DNA from: Flammeovirgaceae bacterium UBA2786
GTDB lineage: Bacteria > Bacteroidota > Bacteroidia > Cytophagales > Cyclobacteriaceae
Reading direction: 5' to 3'
DNA: 64,000 nucleotides
NCBI GenBank assembly: GCA_002352225.1
Contig: DEIA01000022.1
Span: 1-64,000, forward strand
This document shows positions 44,380 to 53,598 of the stretch, piece by piece. The notes under the pieces are model-generated. The model had not been told where the DNA came from and made no database searches. It saw nothing but the letters and a program-made list of their open reading frames with translations. The translations under genes and the position numbers were made by a program. Position 1 is the stretch's first letter. Each line of letters starts with the position of its first letter.

Positions 44380-45675
44380 TTAAATGCCCTTATTTTTCTC
44401 TATCTGTGCCAGATCGCGGCTAATGTCTTTGCGCCAGTATGCATCTTTCCACGAAATTTTGTTTACCGTTTCATAGGCTTGTTGGGCGGCTCCTTCAAGC
44501 GTAGGAGCATTGCCTGTAATGGCCAGCACACGACCACCGTTAGTAATAACCTGACTGCCTTTACGGGATGTGCCTGCGTGAAACACATGGGCCTGAGCAG
44601 AATCCAGCCCGGAAATAACATGGCCTTTTTCAAAGTGATCGGGGTAACCGCCCGAAGCCATAATTACAGTAACCGCATAGTGCGGATTAATCTGAATTTT
44701 TTTGTCTTTGAGTTCGCCTTTTGCACATGCTTTTAACAAGGCTACCAGATCGGAATCAATACGTGTCATTACGGCTTCCGTTTCCGGATCGCCCATGCGG
44801 GCATTGTATTCAATTACATAGGGCTCGCCTTTAATATTCATTAACCCGATAAAGATGAAGCCCTTATAGGCAATTCCATCTTTCTTCAGCCCTGCTATGG
44901 TTGGTATTATTACCTGTGTTTCTACTTTTTTCATAAATGCCTGATCGGCAAATACAACAGGAGAAACAGCGCCCATACCCCCGGTGTTGGGGCCCGTATC
45001 GCCATCGCCAATGCGTTTGTAATCTTTGGCTTCGGGTAACACCACGTAGTGCTCGCCATCAGTAAGAACAAAAACCGATAATTCGATTCCATCCAAAAAT
45101 TCTTCGATTAATACTTTTGTACTGGCCTCACCAAATTTTTTATGCACCAGCATTTCGGTAATGGCTTGTTTGGCTTCGGATATGGAGGATGAAATAATTA
45201 CACCCTTACCCGCAGCAAGACCATCGGCTTTTAATACAATGGGTGCCTGGCAGCCATCCAGATAAGATAGGGCTTGATTGCTTTCATCAGCTGTAAATGT
45301 TTTAGCTTTTGCTGTGGGCACCCCGTGCCGAACCATAAATTGTTTTGAAAAATCTTTGCTGCCTTCCAGTTGGGCACCTGTTTTACCCGGCCCTACCAAC
45401 AAGATAGATTGTAATTGAGGATGAGTTTCAAAGTAATCGCGAATACCCAGTACCAGGGGAGTTTCGGGGCCTACCACCACCAAATCAATTTTCTTTTCAA
45501 TACAAAAGGAGCCGATACGATCGAAGTCATCGGCTGCTATAGCCACATTTTCGCCTGCAGTGCTGGTGCCTGCGTTGCCCGGGGCAATAAACAGGGTGCT
45601 GCATAATGTGCTTTGACGTATTTTTCGGGCAAGTGCATGCTCGCGACCTCCGCTTCCTAATATTAGAATATTCAT
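44380..45675 (-). CDS. purD: Phosphoribosylamine--glycine ligase
   Basis: This enzyme catalyses the second step of purine synthesis, joining glycine to phosphoribosylamine with ATP. The 431 residues have the ATP-grasp layout: MNILILGSGGREHALARKIR at the N-terminus, VLKADGLAAGKGVIISSSIS, GPNTGGMGAVSPV, and IEYNARMGDPETEAVMTRID. The length is normal. The gene begins just downstream of a -7 element TATATTTG (minus strand 45692-45699). Confidence 0.97.
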   Translation of the reverse strand: MNILILGSGGREHALARKIRQSTLCSTLFIAPGNAGTSTAGENVAIAADDFDRIGSFCIEKKIDLVVVGPETPLVLGIRDYFETHPQLQSILLVGPGKTGAQLEGSKDFSKQFMVRHGVPTAKAKTFTADESNQALSYLDGCQAPIVLKADGLAAGKGVIISSSISEAKQAITEMLVHKKFGEASTKVLIEEFLDGIELSVFVLTDGEHYVVLPEAKDYKRIGDGDTGPNTGGMGAVSPVVFADQAFMKKVETQVIIPTIAGLKKDGIAYKGFIFIGLMNIKGEPYVIEYNARMGDPETEAVMTRIDSDLVALLKACAKGELKDKKIQINPHYAVTVIMASGGYPDHFEKGHVISGLDSAQAHVFHAGTSRKGSQVITNGGRVLAITGNAPTLEGAAQQAYETVNKISWKDAYWRKDISRDLAQIEKNKGI

Positions 45676-45691
45676 GAAATCAATTAAAGCT

Positions 45692-45699
45692 CAAATATA
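45692..45699 (-). promoter_or_regulatory. -7 element (TATATTTG) of purD
   Basis: Reading the minus strand, TATATTTG matches TAnnTTTG exactly and lies 16 bp before the purD ATG. Confidence 0.5.
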
Positions 45700-45787
45700 A
45701 TTGAAAGTATAGTTGACCGATAGAGGAAATCCATGCAAAAAAAGGAATGCTTTGATTACGATCTATTCTATCTGATATTTTCCTGAC

Positions 45788-45819
45788 AAATTCCTTTGCG
45801 CATCATTCAAAAGGAATTT
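45788..45819 (-). terminator. Hairpin downstream of the DUF4038 protein
   Basis: A perfect 10-bp stem, AAATTCCTTT (45788-45797) with AAAGGAATTT (45810-45819), encloses a 12-nt loop and lies 4 bp beyond the stop at 45824. The T-run after it on the minus strand is poor, so termination is probable but weaker. Confidence 0.5.
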
Positions 45820-45823
45820 CTTT

Positions 45824-47488
45824 TTATTTCGGTATTCTTTTTCCTGCAATAAACACCCACGGTTGGTTCGTATCGGGTGCGGAGAATAAATTATTGTTTG
45901 TCGTAATGCCGTCTGACTGAAAAACGCCTGTTACCGGATTGAACCAATAGTAAGGCATGTTTGCAGGAATGTTCTGTATCGAAATACTTCCGCCTGTATT
46001 CAGGTAAGCGATGTAAAACATACCTTCTTTTGCCAACAGAGGCTGGTTGTTTTCTGTAAGATCCCATCTTCTTTCCATGTCTTTAAAATCAAAACCCTGA
46101 AAGGCATGGGCTATTGAACCTACGTACTGACTCCCCTCAAAATCTAATGCTTCTTGCCACGAGTAAGGTGCGTTTGTCCATTCTTCCCACCCTGGTTCAT
46201 GGGGTGAAATTTTCCATTGCCATAAACACACAGCACCATACACTACGCCCATTGTGCCTCCATGCATCAATTCGTTCCAGGCATCTTCTCCCTGCCACCA
46301 ACCCAGGCCATGTTTGCCTTCATTCATTTTTTCGTATGTGGGCTCGCCATTCATAACAGCTTTGGTGGGTTTATTATCGTACATTTTTTCTACTTTATGA
46401 TACAGGTGTTTTCCATCGTGCCCGGTTTGTGCCCATTGAAAATCTAACCACGCAGCGTCCTGATGCTTACGGTTGTAATGAAAGCAATGTAAACTGTCGG
46501 CCGATGTTGCCCAACTTGCCAGAAAATCATCGCAGGGATTATAATGTAAACCTGTGGGTTGTTTATAGGCATCCCATTCTTCCAGCATTTCGCCTGCAGG
46601 TATTACACCGGGGGCATCGCTATGGCCATCTAAACTCAGTAACCAGCAAACAGGCTTACTTCCATATCTTGCCAAAAGATATTTAACAAAACGGGCATAC
46701 TCATCGCCCAAAGCAGTTGGCCCCAATGAGTTTTTTCCTTTCCATCCGTAGCCGTGTGCTAAGGGTGCAAACACAGGTATTATTTCATGATCGTGTAAAA
46801 CTGAAAGAAGAGAATCCAGGGTTTGAAAATAGGAGGGGTTGAGTTTATTCAAATGACCTTCCGGTATATCATCAAAAGCACGGGCAAATCCTTCTGTTGT
46901 ATTTCGGGTTTCGGGCCCCTCTGCTTTTTGATCGGGCTGTACGGCAATCAGTAATGCTGTGTTGAAGCCTTTCTTCTGCCGGTTAGCAGCATAAATTTTT
47001 ACCTGATCTACAGTAGCCCGATATGGTAAAGACCAGGGGGTGTCGCCAACCATTAACATCGAAGTTCCATCGGCATACACAATATTTCTTCTGCCGGAAG
47101 ACATGCGTAACAATCCGTGTTTTATCAGGTTGTGGGTTCCTGTGTATGGAACAGAAAGTAATTCTCCCGATTGATAAAGACCTTTATCATTTGACGAAGC
47201 GTAAGTTTGCCAACTCCATTTCTGATCTGCATCGGGCGGAGCGAAGCGCATCTTCCAAACATGGCCGCCATCCCAAAAGGCTGGTCGTATCAGGCTATCG
47301 CCTTTTTCATTTACAAACCATGCCCATACATCAATATCGGTATAAGGGTTAATGTATTTTTTATCCGATTGAATCCTGATTTCATAGCTCGTCCATTGCG
47401 GAACAGATATTGGGTTGTTTGAATGGCAACCTAAAACAAAGAGCAGTATTGTTAAGAACCATATTGTATCCGGATTCTTTTTCTTCAT
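45824..47488 (-). CDS. Secreted DUF4038 glycoside hydrolase-like lipoprotein
   Basis: The 554-residue protein has a lipoprotein signal (IWFLTILLFVLGC). An N-terminal DUF5060-like beta domain (about 30-120) is followed by a (beta/alpha)8 barrel of the DUF4038 type: ADGTSMLMVGDTPWSLPYRA, FNTALLIAVQPDQKAEGP, HDHEIIPVFAPLAHGYGW, YARFVKYLLARYGSKPVCWL, KAVMNGEPTYEKM, GTMGVVYGAVCLWQWK. A collagen-binding-like beta domain closes it. Relatives act on plant cell-wall side chains (apiosidase-like). The substrate here is not known. It is in tandem with another secreted barrel protein (gap about 53 bp). Confidence 0.82.
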   Translation of the reverse strand: MKKKNPDTIWFLTILLFVLGCHSNNPISVPQWTSYEIRIQSDKKYINPYTDIDVWAWFVNEKGDSLIRPAFWDGGHVWKMRFAPPDADQKWSWQTYASSNDKGLYQSGELLSVPYTGTHNLIKHGLLRMSSGRRNIVYADGTSMLMVGDTPWSLPYRATVDQVKIYAANRQKKGFNTALLIAVQPDQKAEGPETRNTTEGFARAFDDIPEGHLNKLNPSYFQTLDSLLSVLHDHEIIPVFAPLAHGYGWKGKNSLGPTALGDEYARFVKYLLARYGSKPVCWLLSLDGHSDAPGVIPAGEMLEEWDAYKQPTGLHYNPCDDFLASWATSADSLHCFHYNRKHQDAAWLDFQWAQTGHDGKHLYHKVEKMYDNKPTKAVMNGEPTYEKMNEGKHGLGWWQGEDAWNELMHGGTMGVVYGAVCLWQWKISPHEPGWEEWTNAPYSWQEALDFEGSQYVGSIAHAFQGFDFKDMERRWDLTENNQPLLAKEGMFYIAYLNTGGSISIQNIPANMPYYWFNPVTGVFQSDGITTNNNLFSAPDTNQPWVFIAGKRIPK

Positions 47489-47541
47489 GGTTGCGAAGGA
47501 GTTGTTTGATTGTGTTTAACTTCCATTAATTACCGGGTACG

Positions 47542-49032
47542 TTATTTTGCTTTCAGGTACAACACGGCATCCATTGATGTAGGGGCTTCAATGGCAACAA
47601 AGTATCCGCCTTTAATGGTTGCCGGGGCTTTAACTAGTTGGTTTAAGGAAGGGATAAACCATTCGATGCTCAATTCACCATCCACATCGGATAGATCAAT
47701 GGTAGCGGTAGTTGTAAAATGCGGATAATAAACCAGGTATTCTTTTCCGGGGTTTGCCAGACAATAGCGGGTAGAAGTAATGTCTGCCCTTGGTTTCATA
47801 TTTTTTAGGTCTACTCGTTTAGCTATTGTATTAATGTATCCCATGTTATCTCTTAAAGGACCATAGTCTGGAAAATTTTTGTCGAGCCGGATAATTTCGC
47901 CTGTTGTAAAAGCCCAGTCCATTTCTTTAGTTGTCATTTTACCGGGCAAAGGTTTCCAGGTATCCATAAAGATTGGATTTAAACCACGCATAAAACTTTT
48001 CCATGCCCATACATAATGGCCGCCATATCCCCAAAGATGATCGGTATCAATAATACAAACTTTGTTGGCTTTATTTACGGGAGGGTTGGTGCCATACTCA
48101 TCTACCATAACAGAACCGGATACAGCCCAGGCTTGTGGTTCCCATACTGGCGAGATATAATCTGCGGGGCTATCCCACAGTAACTTATTAAGCATAGGAG
48201 GACCAACCCGGTTACCTAATCCAACCATGTGCTGTTTAGGCATCTTTTTTTCAACTTCTTTTATGTAGTTGATAATATGATAACACCATTCTACCGTTCC
48301 GCCCTCGTTAATTATTTCGTATAGAACATTATCAAGATCGTTAACGGTTTCGATTACTTTTTTTACATATGCTTCCTGCCGGGCAAGTACACTCTTATTA
48401 TCAAGACTGTGTAAGGTTGGTAGTCCTTCCTTATCAATGCCTTTGTCTTTTACATCTACACCATTCACATTGTTTTTTGTGTGGTACGGATGCGAATGGA
48501 ACGGGTCTGCTCCTTTAATACCTCCTTTGTTTAAACTCCATCCTTGAAACAGCATAACTGAAACATAGATTCCTCTTTTACCAGCATCGATTACCCGTTC
48601 TCTTATTCTTTTAAAATAATCTTCATTCCATTTATCCAAATTAAACTTAGGGTTACCATCAAAGGCTTTGTCTTTGCCAGTTCGCAGGTAAGGCATTGGC
48701 TCAATAGTAATAGGCATACTAGACCAGGAAGCACCGTAAGGGTGTTCCCAAACCCAAAAGCGCATGAAGTTATGATTCTTGCTTTCCATCATATCCAGAT
48801 ACTCTTTCCAGTTAAGTTTCGGTATGTTTTCTTCAGAGGAAATATCCTGAAAATTTTCCCAGGTATGGGAGCCTGTAAGGAAGATAGCGTTGCCGCTGTT
48901 ATCGGTGAAATAGTTAGGGTTTATAGCAAAATACTTTAAAGGCCCATTGATAGAAGGCGATAATTCTACCGTTTGTGAAAAAGCGTGCAGAAGGGCGAAA
49001 ACTAAAATGGTTGTTACTAAAGAGTGTCTCAT
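47542..49032 (-). CDS. Secreted (beta/alpha)8-barrel protein, glycoside hydrolase-like
   Basis: The 496-residue protein has a signal peptide (MRHSLVTTILVFALLHAFSQ). Residues about 20-330 look like a TIM-barrel hydrolase (NAIFLTGSHTWENFQDIS, NHNFMRFWVWEHPYGASW, GKRGIYVSVMLFQGWSLNKG, NVLYEIINEGGTVEWCY with an NEG acid position). A beta domain follows. It resembles DUF4038/cellulase-like proteins without a precise family. The start at 49032 is supported by a -7 element TACTTTTG on the minus strand (49060-49067); the frame extends upstream to 49113 but that would read through the promoter. Confidence 0.72.
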   Translation of the reverse strand: MRHSLVTTILVFALLHAFSQTVELSPSINGPLKYFAINPNYFTDNSGNAIFLTGSHTWENFQDISSEENIPKLNWKEYLDMMESKNHNFMRFWVWEHPYGASWSSMPITIEPMPYLRTGKDKAFDGNPKFNLDKWNEDYFKRIRERVIDAGKRGIYVSVMLFQGWSLNKGGIKGADPFHSHPYHTKNNVNGVDVKDKGIDKEGLPTLHSLDNKSVLARQEAYVKKVIETVNDLDNVLYEIINEGGTVEWCYHIINYIKEVEKKMPKQHMVGLGNRVGPPMLNKLLWDSPADYISPVWEPQAWAVSGSVMVDEYGTNPPVNKANKVCIIDTDHLWGYGGHYVWAWKSFMRGLNPIFMDTWKPLPGKMTTKEMDWAFTTGEIIRLDKNFPDYGPLRDNMGYINTIAKRVDLKNMKPRADITSTRYCLANPGKEYLVYYPHFTTTATIDLSDVDGELSIEWFIPSLNQLVKAPATIKGGYFVAIEAPTSMDAVLYLKAK

Positions 49033-49059
49033 TATGCTATTGGTAAATGGGGCAATTAT

Positions 49060-49067
49060 CAAAAGTA
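49060..49067 (-). promoter_or_regulatory. -7 element (TACTTTTG) of the barrel protein
   Basis: On the minus strand TACTTTTG matches TAnnTTTG and lies 27 bp before the ATG at 49032. It separates these carbohydrate genes from the LytTR operon upstream. Confidence 0.5.
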
Positions 49068-49181
49068 TCTTTGCGATAATAAGATAAGTTTTTTTCAGTG
49101 TAAATGAAAACACGATTTTGTAACTCCAGCGAGTAACGAATATCCCTGTAGGAATCAGCTTTATTGAAGCATGAACAGCGC

Positions 49182-49895
49182 TTATGAGAGTTTATGCAAC
49201 CGATCCATAACCGACTGCTTGTACAGGCGTCCCATAGGGATTTCAATTCCCATCAGTTGAAGGGAGCCTCCGGTATAACCAGAAATTTTGTTTAATGAAA
49301 CAATATAGGACCGGTGCACCCGGATAAATTTATGATCTGACAAAAGATTTCCCATTGAGCTAATGGATTGTTTTACCAAAACATTTTTACCGTCTTCCAG
49401 AAAAATTTTCACATAATCTTTCCAACTTTCAATGTATTGAATGTGGTCGATAAAAATTTTTCTCATTTCCCGATCCACTTTCAGATAGATAAAGGGTGGA
49501 GGTTTTGGATTGCCCTCGGTAGCCGTGTCGGCCTGTAGTCCCATTATTCTGTGCAGTTTGGTGATGGCTTTAAAAAACCGTTCAAACGAAACGGGTTTTA
49601 CCAGGTAGTCTACTGCGTCTAATTCGAATCCATCCATTGCATATTCGCGGTATGCAGTAACAAAAATTACTTTAGGCGGGTGTAAAAGATTTTTAAGAAA
49701 ATCGGTACCGATGATGTGCGGCATTTTTATATCCAGAAAAATTACATCCACTGTTTTTTGTTGTAATACATCCAGCGCTTCGATGGCATTTTTACATTGC
49801 CCCACAATTTCAAGACCATTAATAGATTCGATGTACCGGGCAAGTATCTTTAAAGCCGGGGGTTCATCATCGATAAGAAGACACCGGAGCTTCAT
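49182..49895 (-). CDS. LytTR-family response regulator
   Basis: The 237-residue protein has a receiver domain (MKLRCLLIDDEPPALKILAR, VIFLDIKMPHIIGTDFL, VDYLVKPVSFERFFKAI) and a C-terminal LytTR DNA-binding domain (DHIQYIESWKDYVKIFLEDG, KFIRVHRSYIVSLNKISGYT, IPMGRLYKQSVMD). The start at 49895 is chosen because it shares one base with the stop of the kinase gene (TGATG) and begins with the normal receiver strand. It is probably phosphorylated by the adjacent kinase(s). Confidence 0.92.
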   Translation of the reverse strand: MKLRCLLIDDEPPALKILARYIESINGLEIVGQCKNAIEALDVLQQKTVDVIFLDIKMPHIIGTDFLKNLLHPPKVIFVTAYREYAMDGFELDAVDYLVKPVSFERFFKAITKLHRIMGLQADTATEGNPKPPPFIYLKVDREMRKIFIDHIQYIESWKDYVKIFLEDGKNVLVKQSISSMGNLLSDHKFIRVHRSYIVSLNKISGYTGGSLQLMGIEIPMGRLYKQSVMDRLHKLS

Positions 49896-51028
49896 CAGGC
49901 AGGAATAGGTTGACTGATGGATGGAAGTGGAAGTGGTACATGGCTGTATCCCCTTAGCGTAATCTTTAACCAAACGTTAAACAAAGTTTGCTCGTCACGC
50001 ATTTCCAGCATATAGCTACCGGGGTACATAAGGGCCAAACGCTTCTTTACATTTTCAATTCCAATTCCACTACTTTCTTTGCGATACGGTGTGTAATCAT
50101 TTTTGCTGTTGACAATTTTGCATTGAAGTATATCGTTGTTTACGGAAATCTCCACATCAAGCCAGGGTTTTTCTATTTGTTCCGACATACCATGCTTAAA
50201 GGCATTCTCTAAAAAGGGAAGCATGAGTAAAGGTGAAATGAATTTGTTCCTCGTATCGCCCTTTACACTCCATAGAATTTCGATCGTGTTGCCGTATCGT
50301 TCTTTTTCGAGATCGATGTAGTTTTTCATAATCTCTATTTCCTTTTCGAGGCGCACTTCTTGCGCTTTGCAATCGTTGAGCATATAGCCAAGCAACGATG
50401 ACAATTTTAAGATCATATCCGGGGTCTTGGGAGAGTTTTCAAGTGAAAAGGAATAAATATTGTTCAACGTGTTAAATAAAAAGTGCGGATGCACCTGTGC
50501 CTTCAGCAGTTGCAGTTCTGCTGTTATCTTTTCCTGTTGAGCCTGCACCCAGTTTCTTTGCCGGATAGTCCACAGCTTAAAAAATTTAAGAATCATGGGG
50601 CTGGCCGCAGATGTAGTCATGCACAGGTAGCTATGCGGTTGCGGTCCCCTCTGAAGAGTATAGTTAACCCCTAATACTTCTTGCAGGGGCACATAGAGAT
50701 ACGTTCTGAATCCGGAATTAATGTATAACCCAACAACTCCCCACGCCAGAATGAGTAGAAAAAATTGCACTACTTTTCCATTAAGTAAAAGCTTCGGAAT
50801 AGCCCAATACACAAGGGGGTAACTGTATAAAATAAATACCGGAACCCATAAGAGCATGTTAAACATAGTATGCCAATACGACACATCAACCGGGCTCATA
50901 ATCTGCCAGAATATTGTCCATAGGTTTATATGGATAAACCAATACACTACATGCCGCCACACCTGGTAGCGTGGCGAAAAAATGAAATCTTCAGACAGAA
51001 AAGAATCTATTTTTTTTAGAAATCTCAT
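49895..51028 (-). CDS. LytS-type sensor histidine kinase (canonical)
   Basis: The 377-residue protein has four N-terminal membrane segments (VVYWFIHINLWTIFWQIM, MLLWVPVFILYSYPLVYW, VVQFFLLILAWGVVGLYI) and a His_kinase domain, LLKAQVHPHFLFNTLNNIYS with phospho-acceptor His in PHF. The HATPase region includes LLMLPFLENAFKHGMSEQ and GIGIENVKKRLALMYP. An in-frame ATG at 51106 would add 26 residues; 51028 aligns with the paralog start. It ends on the response-regulator start. Confidence 0.9.
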   Translation of the reverse strand: MRFLKKIDSFLSEDFIFSPRYQVWRHVVYWFIHINLWTIFWQIMSPVDVSYWHTMFNMLLWVPVFILYSYPLVYWAIPKLLLNGKVVQFFLLILAWGVVGLYINSGFRTYLYVPLQEVLGVNYTLQRGPQPHSYLCMTTSAASPMILKFFKLWTIRQRNWVQAQQEKITAELQLLKAQVHPHFLFNTLNNIYSFSLENSPKTPDMILKLSSLLGYMLNDCKAQEVRLEKEIEIMKNYIDLEKERYGNTIEILWSVKGDTRNKFISPLLMLPFLENAFKHGMSEQIEKPWLDVEISVNNDILQCKIVNSKNDYTPYRKESSGIGIENVKKRLALMYPGSYMLEMRDEQTLFNVWLKITLRGYSHVPLPLPSISQPIPA

Positions 51029-51146
51029 TAGATGCTTGCTATCAGCCTGAGTGGTGTTCGTTATAAAATTGGTACTGATGCTGTTGGACATTTTAATCCG
51101 GCTCATTCAATTCAGTAATTCTCCTAATCGCGCAGTGCATTTTTTA

Positions 51147-52277
51147 TTAAGCTGATAACGCAGTTTCATACTTTATGGGTTGCGCGAGTATCGCTTCAGC
51201 TCCGGTTGTTAAGCTGCCCTCCAGTTTTATCAGCAACGAAACCACAAAAAAATTACCTTCATCATTAAACTTCAACTCGTACCTGTCAGGATATATAAAT
51301 TCCAGCCTTTTCTTCACGTTGGTAATTCCTGTCCCGTTTTCTGCGTAGGGCACAAATTCATTTTTGCTATTGACAATTTTGCATCGCAGCGTATCGGCCC
51401 TCACGTCCAGGTCAACGCTAAGCCATGATTTATCTATTTTTTCGGATATGCCATAGTTAAATGCATTTTCCAAAAACGGAAGAATGAGCAAAGGCGAAAT
51501 GAATTTATCTTTTGTATTACCTTCCACACTCCACGATACTTCAATGGTATTGCCATATCGTTCCTTTTCGAGATTTACATAATTCTTCATCACCTCTAAT
51601 TCTTTTTCCAACCGTACTTCACCAGCCTTACAATCGTAAAGCATATAACTAAGCAGCGAGGATAGTTTTAAGATTAGCCCGGGTGTTTTGGATGAATCGT
51701 TTCTTGAAAAGGAGTGGATACTATTGAGTGTATTAAACAAAAACTGAGGGTGCACTTGTGCTTTCAACAACTGAAGCTCTGCGGTTATTTTTTCTTGCTG
51801 CACAAGCATCCAGTCGCGTTGCTTAATGGTAAGCAGTTTGAAAAATTTTATGATCATGGGGCTGGCAGCAGAAGTGGTCATGCACAGGTAACAGGAAGCC
51901 AGTGGTCCCCGGGGCAGAATGTGATCTAACCCCATGGCTTCCTGCAATGGGATATAGATATAGGATCTGTATCCAGAATCAATAAACAATCCTACGCCCC
52001 CCCACGCCAGAATAACCAGGAAGAACAAGGATACTTTTCCCTTGAGCAACAAATGAGGTATAGCCCCATACACCAAAGGATAACTGAATAAAATGAATAC
52101 CGGAACCCACAAAGACTGATTAAACAATTGGCGTCCATAAGAAACTGAAGATCCCATAGTCATCCAAAAGGCTGCCCAGATCATTACATGAAACGACCAA
52201 TAAATAACATGTCGCCAGACACGGTAGCGTGCTGAAAAAAGAAAATCAGTACGAAGGAATGTGTTTAGGTGATTCAT
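51147..52277 (-). CDS. LytS-type histidine kinase paralog with altered phospho-acceptor
   Basis: The 376-residue protein is a paralog of the next kinase along its whole length: ARYRVWRHVIYWSFHVMIWA, SYPLVYGAIPHLLLKGKVSL, YLCMTTSAASPMIIKFFKLL, KNYVNLEKERYGNTIEVSWS. At the kinase site it reads LLKAQVHPQFLFNTLNSIHS: Gln stands where the partner kinase has the phospho-acceptor His. The ATP-binding part (LLILPFLENAFNYGISEK, GTGITNVKKRLEFIYPD) is kept. The start at 52277 is supported by a -7 element 7 bp upstream. It may act as a sensory partner rather than a kinase. Confidence 0.87.
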   Translation of the reverse strand: MNHLNTFLRTDFLFSARYRVWRHVIYWSFHVMIWAAFWMTMGSSVSYGRQLFNQSLWVPVFILFSYPLVYGAIPHLLLKGKVSLFFLVILAWGGVGLFIDSGYRSYIYIPLQEAMGLDHILPRGPLASCYLCMTTSAASPMIIKFFKLLTIKQRDWMLVQQEKITAELQLLKAQVHPQFLFNTLNSIHSFSRNDSSKTPGLILKLSSLLSYMLYDCKAGEVRLEKELEVMKNYVNLEKERYGNTIEVSWSVEGNTKDKFISPLLILPFLENAFNYGISEKIDKSWLSVDLDVRADTLRCKIVNSKNEFVPYAENGTGITNVKKRLEFIYPDRYELKFNDEGNFFVVSLLIKLEGSLTTGAEAILAQPIKYETALSA

Positions 52278-52283
52278 ACTACT

Positions 52284-52291
52284 CAAATGTA
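52284..52291 (-). promoter_or_regulatory. -7 element (TACATTTG) of the LytS/LytTR operon
   Basis: On the minus strand TACATTTG matches TAnnTTTG and lies 6-7 bp before the ATG at 52277, implying a nearly leaderless transcript for the three-gene operon. Confidence 0.5.
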
Positions 52292-52492
52292 ACGAATAGC
52301 GAGGCATAACGGTACAAACCGGAATACAAAATGACAAACAACAATTTTTTTCGATTAACGACATCATTCCATCCCTGAAAGCTATTAAGGTGCCTGTTCT
52401 GGGTTTATTTCTGAAAAGGACGACACTTGGCTATTAATTATCGATGACGGAGAAAGTTGCGCTACATTTATTTTAGTTATAAGGAGATTCAA

Positions 52493-52948
52493 ATGAAAAG
52501 AATAATACTAACTACGCTGATTTCAACAATGACATTAGTAACTAATCAGGCTGCTGCACAAACGGCAAAGTCTGCGGCAGACCTGGTAAAAGAGGCCAAG
52601 GCACAAATCGAGAACCTTACACCGGCACAGGTAAAAAGCGAAATTGATAAGGGTAATGTTACCATTATTGACATTCGGGAGCCAGAAGAACTCAGGCAGA
52701 ATGGTGTAATACCCGGATCGATTAACGCACCACGAGGGATGCTTGAGTTTTATGCCGACTCTTCGCTACCTTATCACAAACCTGAGTTTAAGAAAGACAG
52801 TCGAATTATTTTGCAATGTGCCTCTGGTGGGCGTTCTGCGCTGGCTGTTGTAACACTTAAGCAGATGGGCTATACAAACGTGGCCCACCTTGATGGCGGC
52901 TTCAAAGCCTGGAAAGAAGCTGGTTTGCCGGTAACGAAAAAGGAATGA
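52493..52948 (+). CDS. Periplasmic rhodanese-like protein
   Basis: The 151-residue protein has a signal peptide (MKRIILTTLISTMTLVTNQA) and a rhodanese domain: VTIIDIREPEELRQNGVIPG, SRIILQCASGGRSALAVVTL with the catalytic Cys in the CASGGRS loop, and GYTNVAHLDGGFKAWKEAGL. It could transfer sulphane sulphur or detoxify cyanide or polysulphide. A clear ribosome binding site AAGGAGA lies 5 bp before the ATG, which is unusual for Bacteroidota and favours 52493 over an upstream start at 52457. Confidence 0.9.
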   Translation: MKRIILTTLISTMTLVTNQAAAQTAKSAADLVKEAKAQIENLTPAQVKSEIDKGNVTIIDIREPEELRQNGVIPGSINAPRGMLEFYADSSLPYHKPEFKKDSRIILQCASGGRSALAVVTLKQMGYTNVAHLDGGFKAWKEAGLPVTKKE

Positions 52949-52961
52949 GATACATACAATT

Positions 52962-53543
52962 ATGAAGAAAATTGAAATGGTTCTATTTATAGCCGCGGCT
53001 CTGGGTGCTGTTTTGATGCTAAATGTAGACGATGATAGCACCCTTGTTATTTTATCGTTTTCATCACTATCTCTATTTTACTTTTTCTTGAGTTTTGTGC
53101 TATTCAATGATATCAGGCTCCGCGACATTTTTAAGAAATCAGCGTACCACAATACGAATGCAAAAAAAATAATTGGCGCCATTGTATTGGGTTTTACGAT
53201 CTCAATAATAATAATCGGAGCGCTATTTAGGTTTTTACTAGTTGAAGGTGGCAATCTCCTCCATCTTTTCGGACTCATGGTTCTGATTGTTATCCTAATC
53301 ATTAATGTGATTCTCTATTTGCGAAGCATGGAAAAATACTATGTAAATACGCTAATAAGAACTATCATTTATGGAGTACTGGGCGTTATTCTTTTTTATA
53401 CACCACACTCCGCGTTTTTGCGTATCTATTATCGGGGTTACCCGGAATATATAGAGCTATACAAAAAGCTGGAAGCAAACCCTGAAAACAAGGAGCTGCG
53501 GTATGAGTTAGAACATATGGAAGAAGAAATGTTTCGCCCATAA
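52962..53543 (+). CDS. Membrane protein, unrecognised
   Basis: The 193-residue protein has about five membrane helices (VLFIAAALGAVLMLNV, LVILSFSSLSLFYFFLSFVL, IIGAIVLGFTISIIIIGALF, LLHLFGLMVLIVILIINVIL, IIYGVLGVILFYTP) and a charged C-terminal helix (LEANPENKELRYELEHMEEE). No family is recognised. It lies 13 bp after the rhodanese gene and is likely co-transcribed. Confidence 0.65.
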   Translation: MKKIEMVLFIAAALGAVLMLNVDDDSTLVILSFSSLSLFYFFLSFVLFNDIRLRDIFKKSAYHNTNAKKIIGAIVLGFTISIIIIGALFRFLLVEGGNLLHLFGLMVLIVILIINVILYLRSMEKYYVNTLIRTIIYGVLGVILFYTPHSAFLRIYYRGYPEYIELYKKLEANPENKELRYELEHMEEEMFRP

Positions 53544-53598
53544 GTGTTTATTTAATTTGACCGAATCTTTTGAATCCCCTTACCTAAAACCAAATAAC

